The notes: a model not told the origin generated them from the letters alone. A DNA stretch of 64,000 bases from Brevibacterium iodinum ATCC 49514 (GCF_900169265.1 NZ_FXYX01000014.1:29712-93711), one strand, 5' to 3'. Shown: positions 34,269 to 43,815, counted from the first letter of the stretch. Made by a program: numbers and translations.

Positions 34269-36577
34269 AACCCATTCCCATCCGCCGACTGCGATTCCTC
34301 ACCGCCCTGCTGAGCACGCTCCTGCTGCTCGCAGGGCCGGTTTTCGCATACCCGCTGCTCGATGCCGCCCCGGCCGCTGCCAGCACCGATGCGAATACCG
34401 ACGCGGACACCGATGCGAAGAAGGACGAGGTCACAATCACCCTCGACGAGGTGACTCCGTGGATCGATGACAAAGGCACGCTGACCGTGCGGGGAACGGT
34501 CTCGAACACGACGAAGAAGGCGGTCGAGAAGCCGAGCCTGAGCCTGCAGATGTCGACTCGCAAGCTCGATTCCGAATCCCGCCTGACCTCCTGGAAGCAG
34601 GGACAGGCACGGCACCGCACCGTCGCCGATCTCGAACATGACGGAGCCGAAGCGAGGAAGAAGGCGAAGAAGGAGAAGGACTCAGGTCCCGATGACAGCT
34701 CGGGAAGCACCCTCGACACCTCGTTCGACGACACCATCGATCCCGGCACCTCCGCGGAATTCACCTTTCGCGTGCCCGCCGATGACCTCGACCTGAGCAC
34801 GTCCTCACCCGTGAGTTCCTGGGGCCCACGGGGGCTGGCGGTTCAGCTCGGCGACGAAACCGGTCTGCGGGCCTCAGCGCTCGGGTTCACCACGTGGTAC
34901 CCGGATCCGGAGTTCGATCAGACGAAGATCAGCCTGCTCGCTCCCGTCACCCTCCCCGGCCATTCCGAGGGCGGACTCATCCCTTCCGACCGGCTCGATG
35001 CGGCCATCGCCGAAGGCGGTTCGCTCGACACGATCGCGAAGCTGCTGGAACACAAGGAGCTCGCTCTGGCGATCGACCCGCGAATCATCGCTTCCTTCGA
35101 AGCAGCGATTGCCGAACCGCCTCCCGCCGACGCACCGGAGGAAACCGAAGAGGCCGGCGGGGAAAACGGTGAGGAGACTCAGTCACCACCGGTCGGGGCG
35201 CCGGAGAACGATGACGCCGATTCCAGCGGCGCCGAACTCGAAGCTGCGGAGAAGCAGCGCAAACGCCTCGATTCCTGGTATCAGGACTTCGTGGATGCGG
35301 CACAGAAGCACACGGTCGTCGCTCTGCCCTATGGCGATCCCGATCTCAGTGCCCTGCGCGGGACGAAGATCGACCGACTGAGCTCCTTCGCTCAGAAGCA
35401 GCGCGAGATCGTCAAGGACGTCTTCCCCGATGCCCGCACGGACATTGTTTGGCCGGTGGCCGGAAGTGCGACGAAGAACGGGCTGCGGGCGCTGAAGAAG
35501 TCCGGCAATTCCACCGCGATCATCAGCGATGGTCAGCAGCCCTCGATCACCGGCATCCACGACGATGCGCATTCGCAGACGACGATCACCGATGACGGGG
35601 AGTCGACGATCGACACTCTCATCTCCGATACGAAGCTCACGGACATGAGCGCCGAGGCGATCGCCGAGGACGACCCGGCCGGGGCGCTGTCCGAGCTCGT
35701 CGCGGAGTCTGCGGTGATCCAATCCGAGGCTCCCTACCGCACCCGCAGCCTGTTCGTTCCGCTCCCACGTGCGGCCGCCTCGGCGAATTGGGAACAGACC
35801 GTCGAGGAGCTGAGCTCGGCACCGTGGATCGCTCCCACCGGGGTCGACAAGATCCTCGATTCCAGTACCGAGGCGCGCGGACTGCTGCGCACGGATGCCG
35901 ACGCTCCGCACATCCGCAAGAGGGCCGTGGAGTCGCTGGCCGAGACCCGGGCGAACCAAGAGGACTTCAACAGCGTCTTCAGTGACCGTGACAGCGCCGA
36001 TATCCGGCTCGACCGCGAGCTCCTCACCTGCACTTCGGCGGCGTGGACCCTGGGCCGGAACGCGAACATCTGCGCCGGTCAGGCGCGCGAGCAGAGCGAG
36101 AACCTCATGGACAGCCTGCACCTGCGCAAGGGATCGTCCGTCCTCCTCGTCACCGGCGAGAAGACGACGATTCCGGTCACGATCGTCAATGATTCCCCCG
36201 CCGAGGCGACGCTGCGGATCCGGATGAAGCCGAACACTCCGCAGCTGCGGGCGCAGGAGACGGAGACCGTGAAGGTGCCGGCCGCGGAGACGATGCGTGT
36301 GGACGTGCCCGTCGAGGGCCTCGCCAACGCCGATGTGCCGACGACGATCGAGATGGTCACCGCCGACGAGGTGGTCCTGCCAAAGCAGGAATCACTCATG
36401 GTTCGGGTCCGCGCCGATTGGGAGAACATCGGCACCGCTGTGATCGGATTGGCCCTGGCCGTCGTGTTCGTGATCGGCTTGATCAAGACCATTTCGCGCG
36501 GGCGACCGAAGATCCCCGAACAGCAGCTGGCCGATGCGATGGCCCGCGCCAAGACCGACGACCCCGAAAAGAGGTAG
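34265..36577 (+). CDS. DUF6049 family secreted membrane-anchored protein (Rv3909-type)
   Basis: 770 aa. Starts with GTG overlapping the NUDIX stop (GTGA). Signal peptide LTALLSTLLLLAGPVFAYP (residues ~12-30), a large extracellular part, and a C-terminal membrane helix (IGTAVIGLALAVVFVIGLI) followed by a short basic tail. Residues ~280-330 are a Glu/Pro/Gly-rich low-complexity insertion. The family is always found beside murJ in actinobacteria and is thought to take part in cell-wall growth; no reaction is known. It lies 3 bp before murJ. Confidence 0.85.
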   Translation: MKPIPIRRLRFLTALLSTLLLLAGPVFAYPLLDAAPAAASTDANTDADTDAKKDEVTITLDEVTPWIDDKGTLTVRGTVSNTTKKAVEKPSLSLQMSTRKLDSESRLTSWKQGQARHRTVADLEHDGAEARKKAKKEKDSGPDDSSGSTLDTSFDDTIDPGTSAEFTFRVPADDLDLSTSSPVSSWGPRGLAVQLGDETGLRASALGFTTWYPDPEFDQTKISLLAPVTLPGHSEGGLIPSDRLDAAIAEGGSLDTIAKLLEHKELALAIDPRIIASFEAAIAEPPPADAPEETEEAGGENGEETQSPPVGAPENDDADSSGAELEAAEKQRKRLDSWYQDFVDAAQKHTVVALPYGDPDLSALRGTKIDRLSSFAQKQREIVKDVFPDARTDIVWPVAGSATKNGLRALKKSGNSTAIISDGQQPSITGIHDDAHSQTTITDDGESTIDTLISDTKLTDMSAEAIAEDDPAGALSELVAESAVIQSEAPYRTRSLFVPLPRAAASANWEQTVEELSSAPWIAPTGVDKILDSSTEARGLLRTDADAPHIRKRAVESLAETRANQEDFNSVFSDRDSADIRLDRELLTCTSAAWTLGRNANICAGQAREQSENLMDSLHLRKGSSVLLVTGEKTTIPVTIVNDSPAEATLRIRMKPNTPQLRAQETETVKVPAAETMRVDVPVEGLANADVPTTIEMVTADEVVLPKQESLMVRVRADWENIGTAVIGLALAVVFVIGLIKTISRGRPKIPEQQLADAMARAKTDDPEKR

Positions 36578-36580
36578 AGC

Positions 36581-38200
36581 GTGTCCAGCTTCTCATCCCT
36601 GGCCCGGTCCTCGGCGATCATGACCGCCGGCACCATGACCTCGCGTGTGCTCGGTTTCGTCAAAGCCTCGATGCTGGCCATGGCGATCGGAGTCACCGCG
36701 GTCCAGGCCGATGCCTTCGATATCGCGAACAAGGTGCCGAACACCCTCTACATGCTGCTGGCCGGCGGCGTGGTCAATGCCGTCCTCGTCCCGCAGATCG
36801 TGCGTGCCTCCAAACGGGAAGACGGCGGTGCCGACTTCACGAACCGGCTGCTGACGCTGTCGTTCCTGCTCCTTGCGGGTGTGAGCATCATCGCCACCGC
36901 TGCTGCCCCGCTGCTCGTCTGGCTCTACTCTTCGGGGTGGAGCGAGGAGCAGATGGCGCTGGCCACGGCTTTCGCCTTCTGGTGCCTGCCGCAGCTGTTC
37001 TTCTACGGCCTCTACACGCTGCTGGGCCAGGTGCTCAACGCGAAATCATCGTTCGGTCCTTATATGTGGGCACCGGTGCTCAACAACGTCGTCGCGATCG
37101 CCGGACTTGCCGTATTCATCCTCATCTTCGGCACGAACAACGCGTCTCCGCACGGGCTCGACACCTGGACCCCGGACAAAATCGCTCTCATCGCCGGAAC
37201 GGCGACCCTCGGCGTCGCAGCTCAGGCGCTCATCCTCATCTGGCCGCTCAAGCGCATCGGCTTCAAGTACAAGCCGACGTTCGGATTCCGGGGAGTCGGT
37301 CTCGGCTCGGCCGGCAAGGTCGCGTTCTGGACGTTCGCAGCCATGCTCATCGGCCAGATCGGCTTCCTCATCATCTCTCGTGTGGCCTCGGGGGCGTCGA
37401 TCCCCGGTGACGGCAACGCCTCGAACGCCGCTTATACGAACGCCTACCTTGTGTTCATGCTCCCGCATTCGCTCATCGCGGTGTCTCTGGCCACGGCGCT
37501 GTTCACCTCTCTGGCCAAGAACGCGGCCGAGGAGGACACCGAGGCTGTCGTCGGCGACTTCTCGATGGGTGTGCGGATGGTCGGGATGGTCAACACCTTC
37601 GCCCTCGCCGCCCTCGTCGTCCTCGCCTCACCGGTGGCGATGATCATTGCCGGTCCTGGTCGCGAACAGGCCATGGCCATCGGTCTGGTCATCATCACGA
37701 TGGTCTTCGGCCTCGTTCCCTTCAGCGCGAACTACCTGGCGCAGCGGGTGTTCTACGCCTACGGGGATGCGAAGACCCCGTTCCTCATCCAGCTGCCGCA
37801 GATCATCTTCCAGTCCCTGGCGGTGCTCTCGGTATCGATCTTCCCGAAGTCGGTGACGGTGGCGATCATCGGTCTCGTCATGAGCCTCGGCTATCTGATG
37901 GCGATGATCATCTCGTTCGCGGTCCTGAAGAAGCGCCTCGGCGCCATCGACCTGCGCGGGATCCTCACCTCGCACATGAAGTTCCTTTTCGCGGCGATAG
38001 TCGCCGCAGGCGCTGGGTTCGGTCTGCTCTACTTCTTCCCGGACTTCGCCCTGGCTGGACGCTGGCAGGCGTTCATCACCACGGCTGCCGTCGGCACCGT
38101 GATGCTCCTGTTCTTCATCGGAGCTTGTTATTTGCTCAGAGTCAGAGAGTTGCATTCGATTATTGGCGTGGTAGCTGGAAAACTAAGGAAAACAGCCTGA
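36581..38200 (+). CDS. murJ: Lipid II flippase MurJ
   Basis: 539 aa. MATE-like MOP-superfamily transporter with ~14 membrane helices; starts SSLARSSAIMTAGTMTSRVLGFVKASMLAMAIG and has NKVPNTLYMLLAGGVVNAVLVPQIV (key: MTSRVLGF, NTLYMLLAGG). It flips the lipid-linked peptidoglycan precursor. In mycobacteria the homolog (Rv3910) is fused to a cytoplasmic pseudokinase and an extracellular domain; here the protein ends after the last helix and those domains are encoded by the next gene. GTG start at 36581 directly follows the DUF6049 stop. Confidence 0.95.
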   Translation: MSSFSSLARSSAIMTAGTMTSRVLGFVKASMLAMAIGVTAVQADAFDIANKVPNTLYMLLAGGVVNAVLVPQIVRASKREDGGADFTNRLLTLSFLLLAGVSIIATAAAPLLVWLYSSGWSEEQMALATAFAFWCLPQLFFYGLYTLLGQVLNAKSSFGPYMWAPVLNNVVAIAGLAVFILIFGTNNASPHGLDTWTPDKIALIAGTATLGVAAQALILIWPLKRIGFKYKPTFGFRGVGLGSAGKVAFWTFAAMLIGQIGFLIISRVASGASIPGDGNASNAAYTNAYLVFMLPHSLIAVSLATALFTSLAKNAAEEDTEAVVGDFSMGVRMVGMVNTFALAALVVLASPVAMIIAGPGREQAMAIGLVIITMVFGLVPFSANYLAQRVFYAYGDAKTPFLIQLPQIIFQSLAVLSVSIFPKSVTVAIIGLVMSLGYLMAMIISFAVLKKRLGAIDLRGILTSHMKFLFAAIVAAGAGFGLLYFFPDFALAGRWQAFITTAAVGTVMLLFFIGACYLLRVRELHSIIGVVAGKLRKTA

Positions 38201-38222
38201 GCCCCGTCAATCCCCACCGGAG

Positions 38223-40748
38223 GTGGTCGCCCTGATCGATATCGAACCCGGCATGGTGGTGGCCGGCCGTTATGTCGTATCGACCGTCGACCGCCGATGG
38301 CTTCCCGAAAAGCCCGAGGTCGGTGCTGTCTGCACAGGACTCGATGCGATCCTCGACGAACCCGTGCTCATCCTCGTCGCCGATGCCGACGGTTCCAACG
38401 ACGTCCTCGAAGCCGCCAGTCGTGTATCGATCATCGGTGACCCGCGCATCGCCCCGACGCTCGACGTCGGCCATTCCAACGGGCTGGACTACATCGTCAT
38501 CAAGCGCATCGCGGTGACGCCGTTCAACCAGATCCTGCCGCGTTCGCCGCTGCCCGTCGACGCCGCCTGCGCACTCATCGGCGAGGTCGGATCCGCGCTC
38601 GTGACCTCGGCCAGGCGGGGACTGTTCCACATGTTCCTGCGTCCGAGTCTGGTCGGTCTGACGTCGAAGGGTGCGGTGGTCATCGCAGGCATCGGCATCG
38701 ATGCGGCACTGGCGCTGGACACCGGGCTCGTCGAGCAGAAGGACTACACGCCGACCAAGGCCTCACGTCGAGACGCTCTCGCGCTCGTCCAGCTCTTCTA
38801 CACGGCTCTGACCGGATACTGGCCCGGTGAAGATGCATTCGACGGAATTCCTCCTGCGGAGAAGGAGAATGCCCGGATCGCTCGGGCACAGGCGCTCAAT
38901 CCCGAGGTCCCTGACAAGCTCGATGACTTCGTCAGTGGAATCATCACAGGTTCGGATCCCGGCCCGGGTTCGGTCGCCGAGGTTCTCGGCTATATCGACA
39001 AGTGGGACCCGGAACTGCTGCGCTACGTCAATCGTGCTCCGGTGGCGGAGAACGAGAATCTGTTCGATCAGTCGCCGCGCAGCTTCGATGAGGCCACCAG
39101 CCTGCCCGCTCCACGCTCGAAGACCATCGGACCCGGTCCCGGCGGTTCGACCAGCGCCAGCGAAGATCAGGTGCAGGCCGCCCTGGTGCGCATCGGAATC
39201 ACTCGTCCGGGAACGCGGGGACTGGCCGCCGGAGTGGTCGGAAACACCACGGGCCGGTATGCCGACCGGATGCAGATGCGCGAGGCCTCGAGCTTCCCGA
39301 TTGCGAAGGAACAACTCGACAGCGCCGCTCAGGACTGGGAAGAATGGCAGCCAGAGCAGACGTATTCGGAGTATTCGGAGTACGCGGAGCACGAATACGA
39401 CGAGAACCTCACGACCCCGATCATGAGTCGGGGAGACGATTCGGATCCTGACACTCAGGCACTTGAGATCGTCCCCGAGAACGACGACGAAGGCGATGAG
39501 AACGATACGCGCGTGATCATGGACGGCGAGGACGAGGACGACGGTTCCTGGTTCCTCGGCGGCATGTTCGAAACCAATGAACAGCAGCGCGAGCATCAGC
39601 GACGCGAGTATGAACGCGAACGGCGGATCGCGAAGGCCAAGGAGGACGAGGCGCGCAGGCGGCTTGCCGCCTTCGAAGCGAGTTCGACCGCCCGTCAGCA
39701 GGAAGCCAATGCTGCCGCACCGCCGAAGGAGATGCGGCGGCTGTCCCCGGATTCCGTGGTCAGGCGAAGTGCAGGCGACGATCGTAAAGCCGTCGGCCAG
39801 CCCAGCGCCGAGGCGGCTGAGGGCTCCGAATCTGTGCGCCCTGCTGAGCGCAAGGCCGGGAAACCGCGCCAACAGCACAGCGATTCGACCGGTGCAGCCC
39901 AGGCTGGGTCTGTGAAGAACCGAAACAAGGCTGTCGGGACAGCAGGTGCCGCGGCAGCAGGCGTTGCCGGTGCTGCCGCGGCGGGCGGTGCAGCCAAGTC
40001 CTCAAGTTCATCAGCCTCGAGCTCCGCACCCTCAGCTGCCTCGGCCACGGCAGGAGGCGCCGGCGCCGGTGGTGCTGGCGGCAGCGCGGCTTCCGGCGGT
40101 GCAGGCAGCGGTTCGGGTGGACCAGGCCCCGACGAGCGGGATCCAGCCGCCACTCGGAAACCCTTCCTGTGGCTGGTTCTCGGCCTCGCGGTCGTTGCCG
40201 CAATCGTGCTGGGCATCGTCATCATCGGCTTCAACTCGGGAGACGAGGAGTCCACTCCGGTCTCCGAGACGTCCGCAGCGAGCGAGCAGCCGACGAAGAA
40301 GGAAGAGAAGAAGACTCCGAAAGCCGATCCCCCGAAGATCAAGACGGTCGAATCCCTCGACCCCGAAGGCGACGGATCGGAACACGACAGTGAAACCGAG
40401 AACGTCATTCCCAAGACCGAAGGATCATGGAACACCGACCGGTACAACTCGTCGAGCTTCGGCAACCTCAAATCCGGTGTCGGTCTGCTCTTCGAATTCG
40501 AGGACGAGACCACCATGGGCAAGGTGAAGGTGGCGTCGGAGAACTCCGGCGGCAAGTTCGAGATCCGTGACGGTGACGACCCCGAGAACGCGAAGGTCAT
40601 CGGCGAAGGCGTCTTCGATGCCGATGGCGCCGTCACCGTGGAGTTCGATGAAGAGGTCACGACGGACAAGCTCATCCTCTGGGTCACTGAACTGCCGCAG
40701 ACCGATGGCGGCTATAAGGCCACCATCAGCTCTGTGAAGTTCTTCTGA
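38223..40748 (+). CDS. Stand-alone pseudokinase with extracellular discoidin-like domain (C-terminal half of mycobacterial MviN)
   Basis: Up to 841 aa. Order: a kinase-like fold in the first ~260 residues (VVAGRYVVSTV...) without VAIK lysine, HRD or DFG motifs, hence a pseudokinase; an acidic, Asp/Glu-rich linker; an Arg/Lys/Glu coiled-coil-like stretch (QQREHQRREYERERRI); an Ala/Gly/Ser-rich region; one membrane helix (PFLWLVLGLAVVAAIVLGIV, ~640-660); and a C-terminal domain (WNTDRYNSSSFGN...YKATISSVKFF) of the discoidin-like kind. In mycobacteria the phosphorylated pseudokinase recruits FhaA. The start is uncertain: GTG 38223 overlaps the GGAGGTGG ribosome site; a CTG at 38232 or ATG at 38253 may be used. 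Confidence 0.85.
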   Translation: MVALIDIEPGMVVAGRYVVSTVDRRWLPEKPEVGAVCTGLDAILDEPVLILVADADGSNDVLEAASRVSIIGDPRIAPTLDVGHSNGLDYIVIKRIAVTPFNQILPRSPLPVDAACALIGEVGSALVTSARRGLFHMFLRPSLVGLTSKGAVVIAGIGIDAALALDTGLVEQKDYTPTKASRRDALALVQLFYTALTGYWPGEDAFDGIPPAEKENARIARAQALNPEVPDKLDDFVSGIITGSDPGPGSVAEVLGYIDKWDPELLRYVNRAPVAENENLFDQSPRSFDEATSLPAPRSKTIGPGPGGSTSASEDQVQAALVRIGITRPGTRGLAAGVVGNTTGRYADRMQMREASSFPIAKEQLDSAAQDWEEWQPEQTYSEYSEYAEHEYDENLTTPIMSRGDDSDPDTQALEIVPENDDEGDENDTRVIMDGEDEDDGSWFLGGMFETNEQQREHQRREYERERRIAKAKEDEARRRLAAFEASSTARQQEANAAAPPKEMRRLSPDSVVRRSAGDDRKAVGQPSAEAAEGSESVRPAERKAGKPRQQHSDSTGAAQAGSVKNRNKAVGTAGAAAAGVAGAAAAGGAAKSSSSSASSSAPSAASATAGGAGAGGAGGSAASGGAGSGSGGPGPDERDPAATRKPFLWLVLGLAVVAAIVLGIVIIGFNSGDEESTPVSETSAASEQPTKKEEKKTPKADPPKIKTVESLDPEGDGSEHDSETENVIPKTEGSWNTDRYNSSSFGNLKSGVGLLFEFEDETTMGKVKVASENSGGKFEIRDGDDPENAKVIGEGVFDADGAVTVEFDEEVTTDKLILWVTELPQTDGGYKATISSVKFF

Positions 40749-40797
40749 ACCGACCAGCGGTTCCTCGTACCCTGATGCCAGACAGGATGCGGGTGCG

Positions 40798-40823
40798 GAA
40801 TAGTCCGCGGCACCGTACCGTTA
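40798..40823 (+). promoter_or_regulatory. SigR/SigH-type oxidative-stress promoter of trxB-trxA
   Basis: GGAAT (40798-40802), then exactly 18 bp, then GTT (40821-40823). This is the SigR consensus GGAAT-N18-GTT of Streptomyces (SigH in mycobacteria). It is 75 bp before the trxB start. trxBA is the classic target of these thiol-stress sigma factors, which makes the match convincing. Confidence 0.8.
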
Positions 40824-40897
40824 TAGGTGCGAACGTCATTTCGCGCGGCACTCCGCGGCGCGCTGAGCACAGCAGATAGAAGCAGGGAACTTTTCAC

Positions 40898-41884
40898 ATG
40901 ACTGATACTCAACTGGTGATCATCGGATCGGGGCCGGCCGGCTACACCGCAGCCGTCTACGCGGCCCGTGCGAACCTCTCGCCGGTCGTCATCGCAGGAT
41001 CGGTGACCGCAGGCGGCGAACTGATGAACACCACCGACGTGGAGAACTTCCCCGGATTCCCCGCCGGTGTTCAGGGGCCCGAACTCATGGAGAGCATGCG
41101 TGAGCAGGCTGAGAAGTTCGGTGCCGAGGTCATCTACGACGATGTCGAGACCCTCAAGCTCAATCCAGGTGCTCATGAGATCGTGACCGCTCTGGGTTCG
41201 CGCTACACCGCAAAAGCCGTGATCCTGGCAACCGGTTCGGCATACCGCGAACTCGGCCTGCCCAACGAGAAGAAGCTCTCCGGTCACGGTGTCAGCTGGT
41301 GTGCCACCTGTGACGGATTCTTCTTCCGCGATCAGCACATCGCTGTCATCGGCGGCGGCGACTCCGCGCTTGAAGAGGCCACCTTCCTCACCCGGTTCGC
41401 GTCCAAGGTCACTTTGGTCCACCGCCGACAGGAGCTGCGTGCCTCGCAGGCTATGCAGGACCGCGCGAACGCCGATGAGAAGCTCGAGTTCCTCCTCGAC
41501 TCCGAGGTCGCCGAAGTCCACGGCGAAGACTCCCTCACCGGGCTGACCGTCCGCAACACGGTGACCGGGGAGACCTCAGAACTGCCTGTGACCGGCATGT
41601 TCGTAGCTATCGGTTCCGACCCGCGCACAAGTCTGTTCGCCGATCAGCTTGAGATGCGCGCCGACGGGTACCTCAGTGTCGACGGTCGCACCTCGAAGAC
41701 GTCTGTCGAGGGCGTCTTCGCAGCTGGCGACGTCATCGACTCGGTCTACCGTCAGGCCATCACTGCTGCCGGTTCGGGCTGCTCAGCCGCCCTCGACGCC
41801 GAGCACTACCTCGGTGATCTTGAGGCTGCTTCAAAGCCCGCCATGGCGGAGGCAGCAGTGGCCGAAGCCTCAGTCGCTTCCTGA
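40898..41884 (+). CDS. trxB: Thioredoxin reductase
   Basis: 328 aa. FAD-binding GSGPAGYTAAVYAAR near the N-terminus, redox-active CATC in GVSWCATCDGFFF (~residue 135), NADPH-binding GGGDSALEEA and the C-terminal FAD motif GVFAAGDV. It passes electrons from NADPH to thioredoxin in the cytoplasm. About 20 residues after the normal end are Ala/Glu-rich (MAEAAVAEASVAS). It is in one unit with trxA, 122 bp downstream, behind a SigR-type promoter. Confidence 0.97.
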   Translation: MTDTQLVIIGSGPAGYTAAVYAARANLSPVVIAGSVTAGGELMNTTDVENFPGFPAGVQGPELMESMREQAEKFGAEVIYDDVETLKLNPGAHEIVTALGSRYTAKAVILATGSAYRELGLPNEKKLSGHGVSWCATCDGFFFRDQHIAVIGGGDSALEEATFLTRFASKVTLVHRRQELRASQAMQDRANADEKLEFLLDSEVAEVHGEDSLTGLTVRNTVTGETSELPVTGMFVAIGSDPRTSLFADQLEMRADGYLSVDGRTSKTSVEGVFAAGDVIDSVYRQAITAAGSGCSAALDAEHYLGDLEAASKPAMAEAAVAEASVAS

Positions 41885-42006
41885 ACCCGAAACGCCCGCT
41901 CGTAACGCTGCTATTGACTGCACATCGGCCGAGCGAATAGGCCCGGGAATGAAAGATCCAGCTCCACTGTTCTGCTAGAGACATTCGTTGTGAAGGAAGG
42001 TTACTC

Positions 42007-42324
42007 ATGTCGACAGAAGTCACTGATGCCACGTTCGAAGAGAACGTACTGAAGTCCGACAAGCCCGTACTCGTCGATTTCTGGGCTCCTTGGTGCGGCC
42101 CATGCCGTATGGTCAGCCCCATCGTCGACCAGATCGCCGAAGAGCACGGAGACAAGCTCAACGTGGTCAAGGTCAACACTGACGAGAACCTCGAGACCGC
42201 AAGCACCTATGGAATCACCTCGATTCCGGCGCTCTACGTCTTCAAGGACGGCGAAGTCGCCAAGACCATCATCGGCGCGCGTCCGAAGCCCGCCCTCGAG
42301 GATGAGCTCTCCGACTTCATCTGA
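42007..42324 (+). CDS. trxA: Thioredoxin
   Basis: 105 aa, standard length. WCGPC active site (WAPWCGPCRMV, Cys at ~31 and 34), cis-Pro in TSIPALYVF. It reduces protein disulfides using TrxB. AAGGAAGG ribosome site before the ATG. A terminator follows at 42332. Confidence 0.97.
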   Translation: MSTEVTDATFEENVLKSDKPVLVDFWAPWCGPCRMVSPIVDQIAEEHGDKLNVVKVNTDENLETASTYGITSIPALYVFKDGEVAKTIIGARPKPALEDELSDFI

Positions 42325-42331
42325 TCGATTT

Positions 42332-42367
42332 CTAAGGCGCCTGTTGTAGTATCAACGGGCGCCTTAG
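42332..42367 (+). terminator. Terminator of trxB-trxA
   Basis: CTAAGGCGCC (42332-42341) and GGCGCCTTAG (42358-42367), extended inward by TGTTG/CAAC pairing. It starts 8 bp after the trxA stop, separating this unit from the CwlM-like gene. Confidence 0.85.
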
Positions 42368-42428
42368 CCATTTCTGGGCGCCGCTGAGCACTGACCCTCG
42401 AACCGCATCACCGACGATTGGCACCGCA

Positions 42429-43565
42429 TTGACGAACACGAACTTACCGCGCTATTCGCGCGGCGACATTTCCGAGATGCTGCCCAATATCAAAGCTCAA
42501 ATGGCCCGTTTGGGGCTCCACGTCGGTGATACCGAGACCGCGGACTTCGATCGTGCTTTTGAATTGGGTGTCCGCCAGTTCCAGCAGGACCGGGGGATCC
42601 TCTGCGACGGCGTGTTGGGCCCTGAAACGTTTTCTGCGCTGGAGCAGGCTCGATATCAGTTGGGCGACCGCGTGCTCCGATTCGACCCCGTCAGAGTGCT
42701 GACAGGTGATGACGTCGTCAACCTCCAGACTAAACTCGCCGGTTTGGGCTTCTATCCGGGTCGCATCGATTCCGAGTACGCGTCACTGACCGAGACAGCG
42801 GTCAAGGAACTGCAGATGAGTTTGGGCACGAAGGTCGACGGTGTGACGGGACCGCAGACTCTGCGCGGTCTCAACGCGATCGACCGCAACCAGGACACCG
42901 GCAATCTCTTCGCGCTTCAGGAGCGTGCACGCGTGGCGGCTTCGGGTACATCCCTCGTCGGCCGCACTTTCGTCATCGAGGCAGCAACTACAGTTGTAGA
43001 TTTCCAGACGCTGCCGATGACCCGTGAGCAGTCTGGCCTCGAACGTCAGATCACTTCAGACATAGCAAGCCGGCTTGTCGGTCGTTTGGAAGCGATCGGT
43101 GCTGGGGCCCTCCTCCTCGAGGGCGATGCTGTCGAGGTCAATCGCGCAGATACGCTCGGTGCATCTGCAGTCATCACCGTCACAGCGGATGTCAGCAAAT
43201 CAAAGGATGCCAACGGGCTGGCAACCTTCTACTTCGGTCACGAACGACAGTCGGATCTCAACTCGCCGACGGGTCAGAAGCTGGCGGAGCTCATCCAAGG
43301 AGAACTGGTCGCACGGACCGGAATGCAGGACTGCCGCACGCATGCGCGCACATGGTCATCACTGAAGCGACTGAAGACACCGAAGGTACATGTCGTCAGC
43401 GGTTACCTCACCAACAAAGACGATTTTGAAAACCTCCAGGATCCGCACGTGAGAGACGCGATCGCCGACGGCATAGCCGCTGCGCTCCAGCGCCTTTACA
43501 TCGTGGAGGACAAAGACCCTCAGACCGGCACTCTCAGTCTTGATGCCATCAAAGCGCTGAACTAG
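42429..43565 (+). CDS. cwlM: CwlM-like protein: peptidoglycan-binding domains plus degenerate amidase domain
   Basis: 378 aa. Two PG_binding_1 repeats (YSRGDISEMLPNIKAQMARLGL region and VLTGDDVVNLQTKLAGLGF), then an N-acetylmuramoyl-L-alanine amidase-3-like domain from ~residue 178. That domain has lost its zinc ligands: the usual DPGHGG is FVIEAATTV, the second His site reads VTVTADVSKS, and the catalytic Glu position reads VHVVSGYLTN. It has no signal peptide. This suits the regulatory, cytoplasmic role of mycobacterial CwlM, which activates MurA. Start TTG 42429 has no clear ribosome site; the next ATG (42476) would cut into the first repeat. Confidence 0.8.
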   Translation: MTNTNLPRYSRGDISEMLPNIKAQMARLGLHVGDTETADFDRAFELGVRQFQQDRGILCDGVLGPETFSALEQARYQLGDRVLRFDPVRVLTGDDVVNLQTKLAGLGFYPGRIDSEYASLTETAVKELQMSLGTKVDGVTGPQTLRGLNAIDRNQDTGNLFALQERARVAASGTSLVGRTFVIEAATTVVDFQTLPMTREQSGLERQITSDIASRLVGRLEAIGAGALLLEGDAVEVNRADTLGASAVITVTADVSKSKDANGLATFYFGHERQSDLNSPTGQKLAELIQGELVARTGMQDCRTHARTWSSLKRLKTPKVHVVSGYLTNKDDFENLQDPHVRDAIADGIAAALQRLYIVEDKDPQTGTLSLDAIKALN

Positions 43566-43584
43566 TCAGCCAGCTTCTACGACT

Positions 43585-43613
43585 AGCCGTGTTCCTTGAA
43601 TAGGAGCACGGCT
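43585..43613 (+). terminator. Terminator of the CwlM-like gene
   Basis: AGCCGTGTTCC and GGAGCACGGCT form an 11 bp stem with one G-T pair (43585-43595 and 43603-43613), followed by CTTCTC. It begins 20 bp after the stop codon. Confidence 0.75.
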
Positions 43614-43815
43614 CTTCTCACCGCGGTCTTGAACCTCTGCGGACAAAACTCCAGACGACAAGAGACAGAGGCGAGGCACTCACTAAAATCGCCGAGTACG
43701 CGTTGAGACAACTCCGAAACAACACATACTACGGCCACCAGTCGACCCGCTCTTGCGCCGCGCAGCGGGCGAAATGAAAGCGGCCGACCTCGCACCAGCT
43801 ACTCGGCCGAGATAC

